This document shows, piece by piece, positions 1 to 6,566 of a DNA stretch of 10,368 nucleotides (its first letter is position 1; the number at the start of each line of letters is the position of its first letter). Source of the stretch: a bacterium UBP12_UBA5184 (GTDB lineage: Bacteria; Vulcanimicrobiota; Vulcanimicrobiia; Vulcanimicrobiales; Vulcanimicrobiaceae); NCBI GenBank assembly GCA_002413145.1, contig DHWK01000125.1, positions 15,009 through 25,376 of the forward strand. Reading direction: 5' to 3'. The notes under the pieces are model-generated. The model did no database searches. It was given only the letters and a program-made list of their open reading frames with translations, and was not told where the DNA came from. Both the position numbers and the translations under genes were made by a program.

Positions 1-1341
1 CGCCAGCTCGTGGCCGCTCATCAAATAGTCGCCGTCCCCCGCGAAGGCGACGGCGATCCGCTCCGGGTAGCGCAGCTTCGCCGCGATCGCGGCGGGCAGG
101 CCGTAGGCCATCGCGCCGTTTACCGGCGCGAGTTGCGTTCCGATTTTTTTGTAACGGAAGAACCGCCGCGGCCAGATCGAGAAATTGCCGGCGCCCGTCG
201 TCACGAAGGCGTCGTCCGGCAGCCGAGCGGAGAGCCAGCCAACGATCGCCGCAAGATCGATCGCTCCATCCGACGGCGGCGGCTGCGCGTACGCCTCGTA
301 ATCGCGGCGCGCGGCGCGCCGCCACTCGGCCCAGCGAGAGCCGTCGATCGGCGGGATGCGCTCGAGGGCGCGCGCGAAGTGCAGCGCGGCGGCGTTGATC
401 GGAAGCGTCGTTTCGAAGACGCGGCCGAGTTCGAGCGGGTCGGGATGGACGTGGATCAGACGCTGTCGCGGGTGCGGCGCTTCGATAAGCGTGTAACTCC
501 CGGTCGGCACGTCGCCGAGTCGCCCGCCGATCGCGACGATCACGTCGGCGTCGCGGACGCGTTGCGCCAGCGCCGGATCGACGCCGTAGCCGAGGTCGCC
601 GACGTAGTGCTCGTCGCGGTTGTCGAGCAGCGCTTGGCGGCGAAACGAACACGCGACCGCAAGATCGGCGCGCGCGGCAAACCGACGCAGCGCGTCGCAC
701 GCGCCGGCGTCCCACACCGATCCGCCCAGAATGACGAGCGGACGTTGCGCCGCAGCTAGCATCGTGCAGAAAGCGACCAAGTCATCTTCGCTCGGATGCG
801 CGTAAGCGATGCGAGCGGCGCCCGCGTCGGAAACCTCGACCCGTTCGCTCGCGACGTCTTCGGGAAGTGAGATGACGACCGGCCCGGGCCGCCCGGCGCA
901 GGCCGTGACGAACGCCCGCCCGACGACCTCCGGAATCCGTCGCGGGTCGTCGATTTCGACCACCCACTTCGCGACGCCGCCGTACATCTGGACGTAATCG
1001 ATCTCCTGAAAAGAGTCTCGTCCGCGCAGCGAACGCGGAACCTGGCCGATGAGCAGCAACATCGGGGTCGAGTCTTGCATCGCCGTGTGCACGCCGATGC
1101 CGGCGTGGGTAGCGCCCGGGCCACGCGTCACGAACGCGACGCCGGGCCGTCCGGTCATCTTTCCGTCGGCTTCGGCCATGTTCGCGGCGGCGGCCTCGTG
1201 CCGGCAGGTCACGACGCGAATCTCCGGCACGTCGTACAACGCATCGAGGACCGCGATGTAACTTTCGCCGGGGACGCAATAGATGGCGTCGACGCCGTTG
1301 GTGCGTAACGCCGCCACCAGGACCTCGCCACCGGTTCGCAC
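1..1341 (-). CDS. Acetolactate-synthase-like thiamine-diphosphate enzyme (3' end cut by window edge)
   Basis: I translated this frame by hand: 447 codons are open and it leaves the window at base 1. It belongs to the acetolactate synthase/pyruvate oxidase superfamily of ThDP enzymes, which act on 2-oxo acids or make carbon-carbon bonds. Visible landmarks are the N-terminal TGGEVLVAALRTNGVDAIYCVPGESY block, the activating Glu in CRHEAAA (Glu49), RGPGATHA (73-80), GQVPR, FQEIDY, the RPGPVVISLPEDV end of the N-terminal domain, a middle Rossmann-like domain with IGGRLGD, and the diphosphate/Mg motif GDGDYLM (435-441). The matching Asn of that motif and about 100 C-terminal residues lie outside. 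The start is a GTG at 1341, because no ATG, GTG or TTG precedes it in frame and it falls just before the family's usual first residues. It lies 5 bases after the aceF stop with no clear ribosome binding site, so coupled translation is likely. The exact substrate is unknown; true acetolactate synthase is not shown, since I see TRGPG rather than the usual TSGPG. Confidence 0.9.
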   Translation of the reverse strand, partial: MRTGGEVLVAALRTNGVDAIYCVPGESYIAVLDALYDVPEIRVVTCRHEAAAANMAEADGKMTGRPGVAFVTRGPGATHAGIGVHTAMQDSTPMLLLIGQVPRSLRGRDSFQEIDYVQMYGGVAKWVVEIDDPRRIPEVVGRAFVTACAGRPGPVVISLPEDVASERVEVSDAGAARIAYAHPSEDDLVAFCTMLAAAQRPLVILGGSVWDAGACDALRRFAARADLAVACSFRRQALLDNRDEHYVGDLGYGVDPALAQRVRDADVIVAIGGRLGDVPTGSYTLIEAPHPRQRLIHVHPDPLELGRVFETTLPINAAALHFARALERIPPIDGSRWAEWRRAARRDYEAYAQPPPSDGAIDLAAIVGWLSARLPDDAFVTTGAGNFSIWPRRFFRYKKIGTQLAPVNGAMAYGLPAAIAAKLRYPERIAVAFAGDGDYLMSGHELA

Positions 1342-1346
1342 CGGCG

Positions 1347-2954
1347 TTAGAGCATCGCGCGGCGCATGTCGGCGAGGATGTTGGCCAAGCGCGCGTTGAA
1401 GCGCGCCGCCTGCGCACCGTCGATGACACGGTGGTCGTACGAGAGCGAAAGCGGCAAGATGAGCCGCGGAACGAACGCCTTGCCGTCCCACCAGGGACGC
1501 ATCATCGAACGACTCACGCCGAGGATCGCGACCTCGGGGGCGTTGATGATCGGCGTGAAGCCGGTGCCGCCGATACCGCCCAGGCTCGAGATCGTGAACG
1601 ACGCGCCTTGCATCTCGGCGAGTCCGAGTTTCCCGTCGCGCGCCTTCGCGGCGAGGTCGCGCGTCTCGGCGGCGATCTGCAACAGACCCTTCTTGTCGGC
1701 GTCCTTGACGACCGGAACCAGGAGCCCGTTCGGCGTGTCGGCGGCGAAACCGATGTGGTAATACTTCTTCAGCACCAAGTCGTCGCCGTCGAGTGAGGCG
1801 TTCACCTCGGGATAGTGCTGGAGCGCCGGGATCACCGCTTTGATCAAAAACGCGAGCATGGTGATCTTGAGGTTCGGGTTTTCGGCGTTGAGTTCGTTGC
1901 GAAATTGTTCGAGGTCGGTGATGTCAGCGTCGTCGTGGTTGGTGACGTGCGGAATCATCACCCAGTTGCGGGCGAGGTTCGGACCGGAGAGCTTCTTGAT
2001 GCGTGAGAGCGGTTGACGTTCGACTGCGCCGAACTTCGCGAAGTCGATCTTCGGCCAGGCCGGCAGGTCGAAGGGCATCGCCCCGCCGGTGGCGGCCCGC
2101 GGCGCCGCCAGCGCGCGCTTGACGAACGATTGCACGTCCTCGCGCGTCAGGCGTCCCTTCGGCCCAGTGCCGGTTACGCCGCCGAGCTCGACGCCGAGTT
2201 CGCGCGCGAACTTTCGAATCGAAGGGCTCGCATGAATCGTTGCACCGCTCGGCGTCACGGGCAGGGAACCTTGAGGCGCGGCAGGCGGCGCACTTTGCGT
2301 GACGTTGAGCGCGGTAGGTGCCGGTGCCGGCTGCGCGGGAGCCGGCGCGCTTGGCGCGGCGCTCCTCACCGCGAGCGTGAGAAGCTTCGACCCCTTCGAG
2401 ACCCTGTCGCCGACCTTGAGCGCGACGCTCTTGACGATGCCGGCTTCGGGCGAGGGCACCTCCATCGAGGCCTTCTCGGACTCGAGCGTGACGAGCGGCG
2501 ATTCTTTCTCCACCGCATCGCCCGGCTTCACCAAAACTTCGATAATTGGGATATCGGTGAAGTCGCCGATGTCGGGGACGGTCACGTCGAGGATGCGTTC
2601 GTCCCCAGCGCCCTCGGCAGATTTCCCTTGGGGGGGAGCGGCACTCGACGCCGGTGCGGGGATTGCTTTCGCTTGCCCGTTCGGGGCGAGCGAAGTTTGC
2701 GGCGCAATCGTGCCGTCGCCGGCGAGCGTCAGTATCGGCGTCCCTTCGGAGACCTTGTCGCCGACCTTGACGGTCACGGCTTGCACCTTCCCCGCGCCCG
2801 GCGAGGGAACTTCCATCGCCGCTTTCTCCGACTCGAGGGTGATCAGCGGATCTTCCGCTTTGACGACGTCGCCGGGTTTCACCAAAACTTCGATGACCGG
2901 AACGTCATTGAAGTCGCCGATGTTCGGAACGCGAACTTCGACCGCGTCAGCCAT
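1347..2954 (-). CDS. aceF: Pyruvate dehydrogenase E2, dihydrolipoamide acetyltransferase
   Basis: This 535-residue protein moves the acetyl group from E1 to coenzyme A and forms the core of the pyruvate dehydrogenase complex. Two lipoyl domains are clear (about 5-79 and 122-196), each with the lipoylation loop LESEKA(A/S)MEVPSP; the lipoyl lysines are Lys44 and Lys161. Ala/Pro-rich flexible linkers follow (about 84-117 and 197-238). Next comes a peripheral-subunit-binding domain (about 241-277, with ASPSIRKFARELGV and GTGPKGRLTREDV), and then the acetyltransferase domain (about 305-535) with the catalytic signature SYDHRVIDGA, whose His508 and Asp512 are the family's active-site residues. E. 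coli AceF has three lipoyl domains, so two is a common shorter form. The start ATG lies 15 bases after the aceE stop, with a weak AGGCAG about 11 bases before it. The aceE neighbour makes pyruvate, rather than 2-oxoglutarate, the substrate. Confidence 0.96.
   Translation of the reverse strand: MADAVEVRVPNIGDFNDVPVIEVLVKPGDVVKAEDPLITLESEKAAMEVPSPGAGKVQAVTVKVGDKVSEGTPILTLAGDGTIAPQTSLAPNGQAKAIPAPASSAAPPQGKSAEGAGDERILDVTVPDIGDFTDIPIIEVLVKPGDAVEKESPLVTLESEKASMEVPSPEAGIVKSVALKVGDRVSKGSKLLTLAVRSAAPSAPAPAQPAPAPTALNVTQSAPPAAPQGSLPVTPSGATIHASPSIRKFARELGVELGGVTGTGPKGRLTREDVQSFVKRALAAPRAATGGAMPFDLPAWPKIDFAKFGAVERQPLSRIKKLSGPNLARNWVMIPHVTNHDDADITDLEQFRNELNAENPNLKITMLAFLIKAVIPALQHYPEVNASLDGDDLVLKKYYHIGFAADTPNGLLVPVVKDADKKGLLQIAAETRDLAAKARDGKLGLAEMQGASFTISSLGGIGGTGFTPIINAPEVAILGVSRSMMRPWWDGKAFVPRLILPLSLSYDHRVIDGAQAARFNARLANILADMRRAML
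2527..2894 (-). repeat. Direct repeat from the duplicated lipoyl domains
   Basis: The same 17 bases, ttcaccaaaacttcgat on the plus strand, occur at 2527-2543 and 2878-2894, exactly 351 bases (117 codons) apart. This equals the distance between lipoyl lysines 44 and 161. The copies encode the same part of each lipoyl domain (IEVLVKPG) with identical codons, and the flanks are partly alike. The simplest reading is an in-frame domain duplication inside aceF, possibly kept alike by gene conversion. Confidence 0.8.
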
Positions 2955-2969
2955 ATGCGGTCACGCTGC

Positions 2970-5684
2970 CTATACCGTCACGGGGTTCGGTTTATTGGGA
3001 TCGAGTCCGTATAACTTGAGCGCTTTCGCCGCCAGCGAGGCCTTGATCGTCCCTTCGTCGGCGAGTGCCTTGAGCGCCGCAAGAGCGACGTAATGACGAT
3101 CGACCTCGAAGAAGGCACGTAGCTTGCGGCGGAAATCGCTTCGCCCAAAACCATCGGTGCCGAGCGCGGTATAGCGGCGCTCGACGAACGGGCGGATGCC
3201 GTCGGCGAAGGTTTTGATGTAATCGGTCGCCGCGACGACGGGGCCCGAATGGCCGGCCAGGCATTCCCCGACGTAGGCCCGGCGCGGCTTCTCCTCGGGA
3301 TGCAGCAGGTTCCAACGCTGAACGTCGAGACCGTCACGGCGCAGTTGGTTGAAGCTCGTGACGCTCCAAACGTCCGACGAGACGCCGAAGTCTTTGGCGA
3401 GCAACTCGGCGCCGGCGATCACCTCGCGCAGGATCGCCCCCGAACCGAGCAGCTGGACGCGCGGCGTCTTCTTCCCTTCGGCGGCGATTTCGCGCAGGCG
3501 GTACATCCCTTTGAGGATCCCCGCTTCACTGCCGGGCGGCATATCGGGATGGACGTAATTTTCGTTCATCAGCGTGATGTAGTAAAAAACATCTTCTTGC
3601 TCGGCATACATTCGGCGCAGTCCATCTTGCATGATAACGCCGAGTTCGTAACTGTAGGTCGGATCGTACGAGACGCAGTTGGGGATGAACGAGGCGATGA
3701 CTTGACTGTGGCCGTCCTCGTGCTGTAGGCCCTCCCCGTTGAGGGTCGTCCGGCCCGAGGTTCCACCCATCAAGAAACCTCGCGTTCGCATGTCGCCGGC
3801 CGCCCAGGCGAGGTCGCCGACGCGCTGGAAACCGAACATCGAATAGAAGATGAACACCGGGATCATCTGCTCGTTGCTCGTCGAGTACGAGGTTCCGGCC
3901 GCGATCCACGAACAGAGCGATCCGGCTTCGCTGATCCCCTCTTGGAGAATCTGGCCGGCCTTGTCCTCGCGGTAAAACATCAGCTGTGCCGCGTCTTGCG
4001 GTTTGTAAAGCTGTCCGACCGGCGAATAGATGCCGACTTGGCGGAACATCCCTTCCATGCCGAACGTGCGGGATTCGTCGGCGACGATCGGGACGACGCG
4101 CTTGCCGACCTCCTTGTCGCGCGTCAGCGCGTTCAGGAAACGGACGAACGCCATCGTCGTCGAGATCTCGCGTTCGCCGCTTCCCTTCAGGACGGCGTCG
4201 AAGGCGCCGAGCGCCGGCACCGTCAGGGCCGTCGCTTTCCGGCGACGCTGCGGCAGGCTACCCTGCGCCTTCATTCGATCGCGGAGATACTTCATCTCGG
4301 CGCTGTCGTCGGGCGGCCGGTAATACGGCATCTTCGGGATCTCGGCGTCGGAGATCGGCAACGCGAAACGATCGCGGAACTGGCGCATCGCCTTGATGTC
4401 GAGATGTTTTTGCTGATGGGCGATGTTCTGCGCTTCGCCTGACGAGCCCATTCCGTACCCTTTGATCGTCTTGGCTAGGATGACGGTGGGTTGACCGCGA
4501 TGGTTGCTCGCAGCGTCGTAGGCCGCGTACACTTTGGTCGGATCGTGTCCGCCGCGCTGGAGCGCCCAGATCTGCGCGTCGGTCCAATCCTTCACGAGCG
4601 CGGCCGTCTCGGGATACCGTCCGAAGAAGTGTTCGCGGACGTAGGCGCCGTCGTTGGCTTTGAACGCCTGGTAATCGCCGTCGACGCACTCTTCCATCAA
4701 CTGCACGAGCCGCCCGCTGCGGTCGGCGGCCAGCAACGGATCCCAGTTTCTGCCCCAGATAACCTTGAGGACGTTCCAGCCCGCGCCGTGAAATTCGCGT
4801 TCCAATTCTTGGATGATCTTGCCGTTGCCGCGGACCGGACCGTCGAGCCGCTGGAGGTTGCAGTTTACGACGAAGATGAGATTGTCGAGCTGCTCGCGCG
4901 CCGCGACCGAGATCGCTCCGAGCGACTCGGGCTCGTCGGTCTCGCCGTCGCCGACGAAACACCAAACCTTGCGCGCGCTCGTGTCGGCGATCCCGCGATT
5001 GTGCAGATACTTCAGAAAGCGCGCCTGGTAGATAGCTTGAATGGGACCGAGCCCCATCGAGACCGTCGCGAATTGCCAGAAGTCTGGCATCAGCCAGGAA
5101 TGCGGATACGACGAAAGACCTTTACCGTCGACTTCCTGGCGGAAATTGGCGAGTTGTTCGTCGCTGATGCGCCCTTCGAGGTAGGCGCGCGCGTAGACGC
5201 CGGGCGACGAGTGACCTTGAAAGTAGACCAGATCGCCGCCGTGGGTTTCCGACGGAGCGCGCCAAAAATGATTGAAGCCGACGTCGTAGAGCGTCGCCGA
5301 GGACGCGAAACTGGCGACGTGGCCGCCGAGCTCCGAGGATTCCTCGTTGGCGCGCACGACCATCGCCATCGCGTTCCAACGAATGTAGTGGCGCAGGCGC
5401 GTCTCGATCTCGAAGTTGCCCGGCATGCGCGGTTGCTTGCCGAGCGGGATGGTGTTGATGTAGGGCGTCTGCATCCCGACCGCGAGCGCCGCGCCGCTGG
5501 TCTGCGCACGCTCGACGATCCGTTCGACGAGTTGCTGCGCGCGGGCCGGACCCTCGCACGCCAAAACGCCGTCGAGCGCTTCGAGCCACTCTTGCGTCTC
5601 TTGAGGATCGGGGTCGACTGCCGCCGCGCCGTTGGTTGGGACGGTTGTGCGGAGCGCGGCGTCGTCGACGGCGGGAGTCGTCAT
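2970..5684 (-). CDS. aceE: Pyruvate dehydrogenase E1, homodimeric AceE type
   Basis: The 904-residue product resembles E. coli AceE (887 aa) along its whole length. It decarboxylates pyruvate on thiamine diphosphate and reductively acetylates the lipoyl groups of E2. Seen in order: YINTIP (75-80), RWNAMAMVVRA, GGHVASFASSATLYDVGFNHF, YFQGHSSPGVYARAYLEGR (154-172), the ThDP/Mg motif GDGETDEPES (from 245) ending in NCN (274-276), VDGDYQAFK, TIKGYGMG, the ILQEGISEAG stretch (579-588) holding the family's cofactor-activating Glu, GTSGRTTLNGEGLQHEDGHS (641-660) with an active-site His, and LGTDGFGRSD near the C-terminus. The start ATG at 5684 has AAGGA 10 bases upstream; an earlier start would need to cross the leader hairpin. 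It is first in an operon with aceF and the ThDP enzyme. No frameshift or missing key residue was seen. No E3 gene is in view. Confidence 0.97.
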   Translation of the reverse strand: MTTPAVDDAALRTTVPTNGAAAVDPDPQETQEWLEALDGVLACEGPARAQQLVERIVERAQTSGAALAVGMQTPYINTIPLGKQPRMPGNFEIETRLRHYIRWNAMAMVVRANEESSELGGHVASFASSATLYDVGFNHFWRAPSETHGGDLVYFQGHSSPGVYARAYLEGRISDEQLANFRQEVDGKGLSSYPHSWLMPDFWQFATVSMGLGPIQAIYQARFLKYLHNRGIADTSARKVWCFVGDGETDEPESLGAISVAAREQLDNLIFVVNCNLQRLDGPVRGNGKIIQELEREFHGAGWNVLKVIWGRNWDPLLAADRSGRLVQLMEECVDGDYQAFKANDGAYVREHFFGRYPETAALVKDWTDAQIWALQRGGHDPTKVYAAYDAASNHRGQPTVILAKTIKGYGMGSSGEAQNIAHQQKHLDIKAMRQFRDRFALPISDAEIPKMPYYRPPDDSAEMKYLRDRMKAQGSLPQRRRKATALTVPALGAFDAVLKGSGEREISTTMAFVRFLNALTRDKEVGKRVVPIVADESRTFGMEGMFRQVGIYSPVGQLYKPQDAAQLMFYREDKAGQILQEGISEAGSLCSWIAAGTSYSTSNEQMIPVFIFYSMFGFQRVGDLAWAAGDMRTRGFLMGGTSGRTTLNGEGLQHEDGHSQVIASFIPNCVSYDPTYSYELGVIMQDGLRRMYAEQEDVFYYITLMNENYVHPDMPPGSEAGILKGMYRLREIAAEGKKTPRVQLLGSGAILREVIAGAELLAKDFGVSSDVWSVTSFNQLRRDGLDVQRWNLLHPEEKPRRAYVGECLAGHSGPVVAATDYIKTFADGIRPFVERRYTALGTDGFGRSDFRRKLRAFFEVDRHYVALAALKALADEGTIKASLAAKALKLYGLDPNKPNPVTV

Positions 5685-5694
5685 GCCGTTTCGT

Positions 5695-5725
5695 TCCTTC
5701 GGCGCTCGGCGGATTCCCCGAAGGA
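5695..5725 (-). promoter_or_regulatory. Hairpin covering the aceE ribosome binding site
   Basis: Read on the minus strand, an 8-base arm UCCUUCGG, a 15-base loop and the arm CCGAAGGA form a perfect stem. The second arm contains the AAGGA that serves as Shine-Dalgarno sequence for aceE, 10 bases before its ATG. When folded, the site would be hidden from the ribosome. This is the layout of a translational switch or of a leader opened by a protein, another RNA or a ligand. The complementarity is seen directly; the regulatory role is inferred. Confidence 0.5.
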
Positions 5726-5804
5726 GAGCCTTTAGGCAGCCTGAGGGACGGCCCTTTGCCCAGCCGCTCCGGGAGACTCACAGGAAGCCCCAAGCCCGTT
5801 CGGC

Positions 5805-5810
5805 TAGGAT
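5805..5810 (+). promoter_or_regulatory. Possible -10 box TAGGAT for a near-leaderless transcript
   Basis: TAGGAT fits the TAnnnT form of a -10 box and ends 6 bases before the ATG at 5817, placing a transcription start at or near the ATG. No clear -35 box is visible. The overlapping AGGA (5806-5809), 7 bases from the ATG, could instead be a normal ribosome binding site, so the two readings compete. Confidence 0.3.
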
Positions 5811-5816
5811 GCAAGC

Positions 5817-6512
5817 ATGAATCGATTGCTCGCTGCGTTCTCAGTCGCCGCTTTCATGGCGCCGGGGCTCGCCCTCGCCCAAACCGCGTCGCCGCCGCCA
5901 CAAATGCCGCGCACCGTTCGGCCGGCACCCGATCAAGGCCACATGATGATGCAGCACATGCAAATGATGCAGCTACAACTTCAAATGAGTCAGCTCCATC
6001 GTCAGGCGAAAACCCAAATGCTAGCCGCGCTCTCTCCCGCACACCGCACGCTGCTCGAGACGATGATCGGACAGCTCGCGCTCTCCGAACATCCCGACCG
6101 CAGGGCGGCCGCCGCCAAGCTCGACGCAGTCTTGTCGCCGAGCGAACGGGCTGCGATCCTCAAGATCCACGCCGATACGGCGGTAAGAGCCGGTACGCTG
6201 CAAGACAACGCGCACAGGCAGATGCTCAGCAGCATGCCGGCCGACGTTCGCACACAAGCCGAACGGTTGCATGCGGCGATGCGCCAAGAGATGGCAAACC
6301 GCCCGAAGCGCACGCCCGACGCCGGTCGACTGCTGCTCGGGATGGCTCGTCACGGTGAGGGTATGATGGCGGGGATGGGCCGCATGCACCGCGGCATGAT
6401 GGGGCCCGGCATGATGGGGCCCGGCGACGGCATGCTGCCGGCAGCGCCCGAGGGCGGGATGCGCCGCCGTCTGATGACGCCGCCACAGCCAACGCCAAGC
6501 CCCTCCCCGTAA
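5817..6512 (+). CDS. Secreted Met/His-rich protein of unknown function
   Basis: I do not recognise a named family for this 231-residue protein. A signal peptide is clear (1-21: short basic start, hydrophobic core, AxA end ALA before Gln22), so it should act outside the cytoplasm. A Met/Gln/His-rich stretch follows (41-61, HMMMQHMQMMQLQLQMSQLH). The middle, about 62-160, looks helical and has two LSP-led segments (LSPAHRTLL at 72-80 and LSPSERAAIL at 107-116), loosely like the LTxxQ repeats of Spy/CpxP-type periplasmic proteins. The tail, about 176-220, is rich in Met and Gly with GMMGP twice (193-202), then a Pro-rich end. Met/His clusters can bind copper or other soft metals, but that is inference. 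There are no cysteines. It diverges from aceE and stands 54 bases before the sorbosone-dehydrogenase-like gene. ATG 5817 is chosen because the signal peptide starts there. Confidence 0.85.
   Translation: MNRLLAAFSVAAFMAPGLALAQTASPPPQMPRTVRPAPDQGHMMMQHMQMMQLQLQMSQLHRQAKTQMLAALSPAHRTLLETMIGQLALSEHPDRRAAAAKLDAVLSPSERAAILKIHADTAVRAGTLQDNAHRQMLSSMPADVRTQAERLHAAMRQEMANRPKRTPDAGRLLLGMARHGEGMMAGMGRMHRGMMGPGMMGPGDGMLPAAPEGGMRRRLMTPPQPTPSPSP
6393..6422 (+). repeat. 15-bp tandem repeat, two copies
   Basis: The unit GGCATGATGGGGCCC occurs twice without interruption and encodes GMMGP-GMMGP (residues 193-202) in the Met-rich tail of the secreted protein. A unit of 15 bases keeps the frame, so copy number could vary by slippage without breaking the gene. 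Confidence 0.85.
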
Positions 6513-6551
6513 CCGTCTCCGAACGCAACGCGGTGCGCCGCTGGGCCCGCG

Positions 6552-6560
6552 TGGTATAAC
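6552..6560 (+). promoter_or_regulatory. Extended -10 box TGG-TATAAC before the sorbosone-dehydrogenase-like gene
   Basis: TATAAC (6555-6560) is preceded by TGn, as in an extended -10 element, and ends 6 bases before the ATG at 6567. No Shine-Dalgarno sequence is seen between it and the ATG, so a leaderless mRNA starting at the ATG is the likely outcome. No good -35 box is visible, which an extended -10 can tolerate. A 6-bp inverted repeat ACGCGG/CCGCGT (6528-6533 and 6547-6552) lies directly upstream and might be an operator. Confidence 0.45.
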
Positions 6561-6566
6561 CCGAGC

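Larger units (their letters stand above)
5685..5816. promoter_or_regulatory. Divergent intergenic region with the aceE leader
   Basis: These 132 bases separate aceE (minus) from the Met/His-rich secreted protein gene (plus) and must hold both promoters. I could not assign a convincing promoter for aceE. The segment is rich in short inverted repeats: TCCTTCGG/CCGAAGGA (5695-5702 and 5718-5725), GCC-TTTA-GGC (5728-5737), CGGC/GCCG (5749-5752 and 5763-5766), CTCC-G-GGAG (5767-5775) and AGCC-CGTTC-GGCT (5793-5805). Such density suggests a structured RNA leader on the aceE side, but no known riboswitch class was recognised. Confidence 0.55.

Noticed and set aside
782..1429. A 215-codon minus-strand frame overlapping the ThDP enzyme gene and the end of aceF
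   Set aside because: Arg-rich shadow frame; the true frame here is the open-ended ThDP enzyme with clear motifs.
2013..3014. A 333-codon plus-strand open frame opposite aceF, and the 264-codon frame at 2299-3093
   Set aside because: Both are antisense to the E2 gene, low in complexity, and repeat because the lipoyl domains repeat. No start signal or domain.
4491..5735. A 414-codon plus-strand open frame opposite aceE
   Set aside because: It is antisense to a complete, strongly recognised E1 gene. Long antisense frames are usual in GC-rich coding DNA, and its translation is Arg/Val/Asp-rich without any known motif.
5700..5816. Glycine, cobalamin, SAM or ThDP riboswitch in the aceE leader
   Set aside because: I compared remembered core motifs of these classes on both strands and found no convincing match; the leader is reported only as an unassigned structured element.
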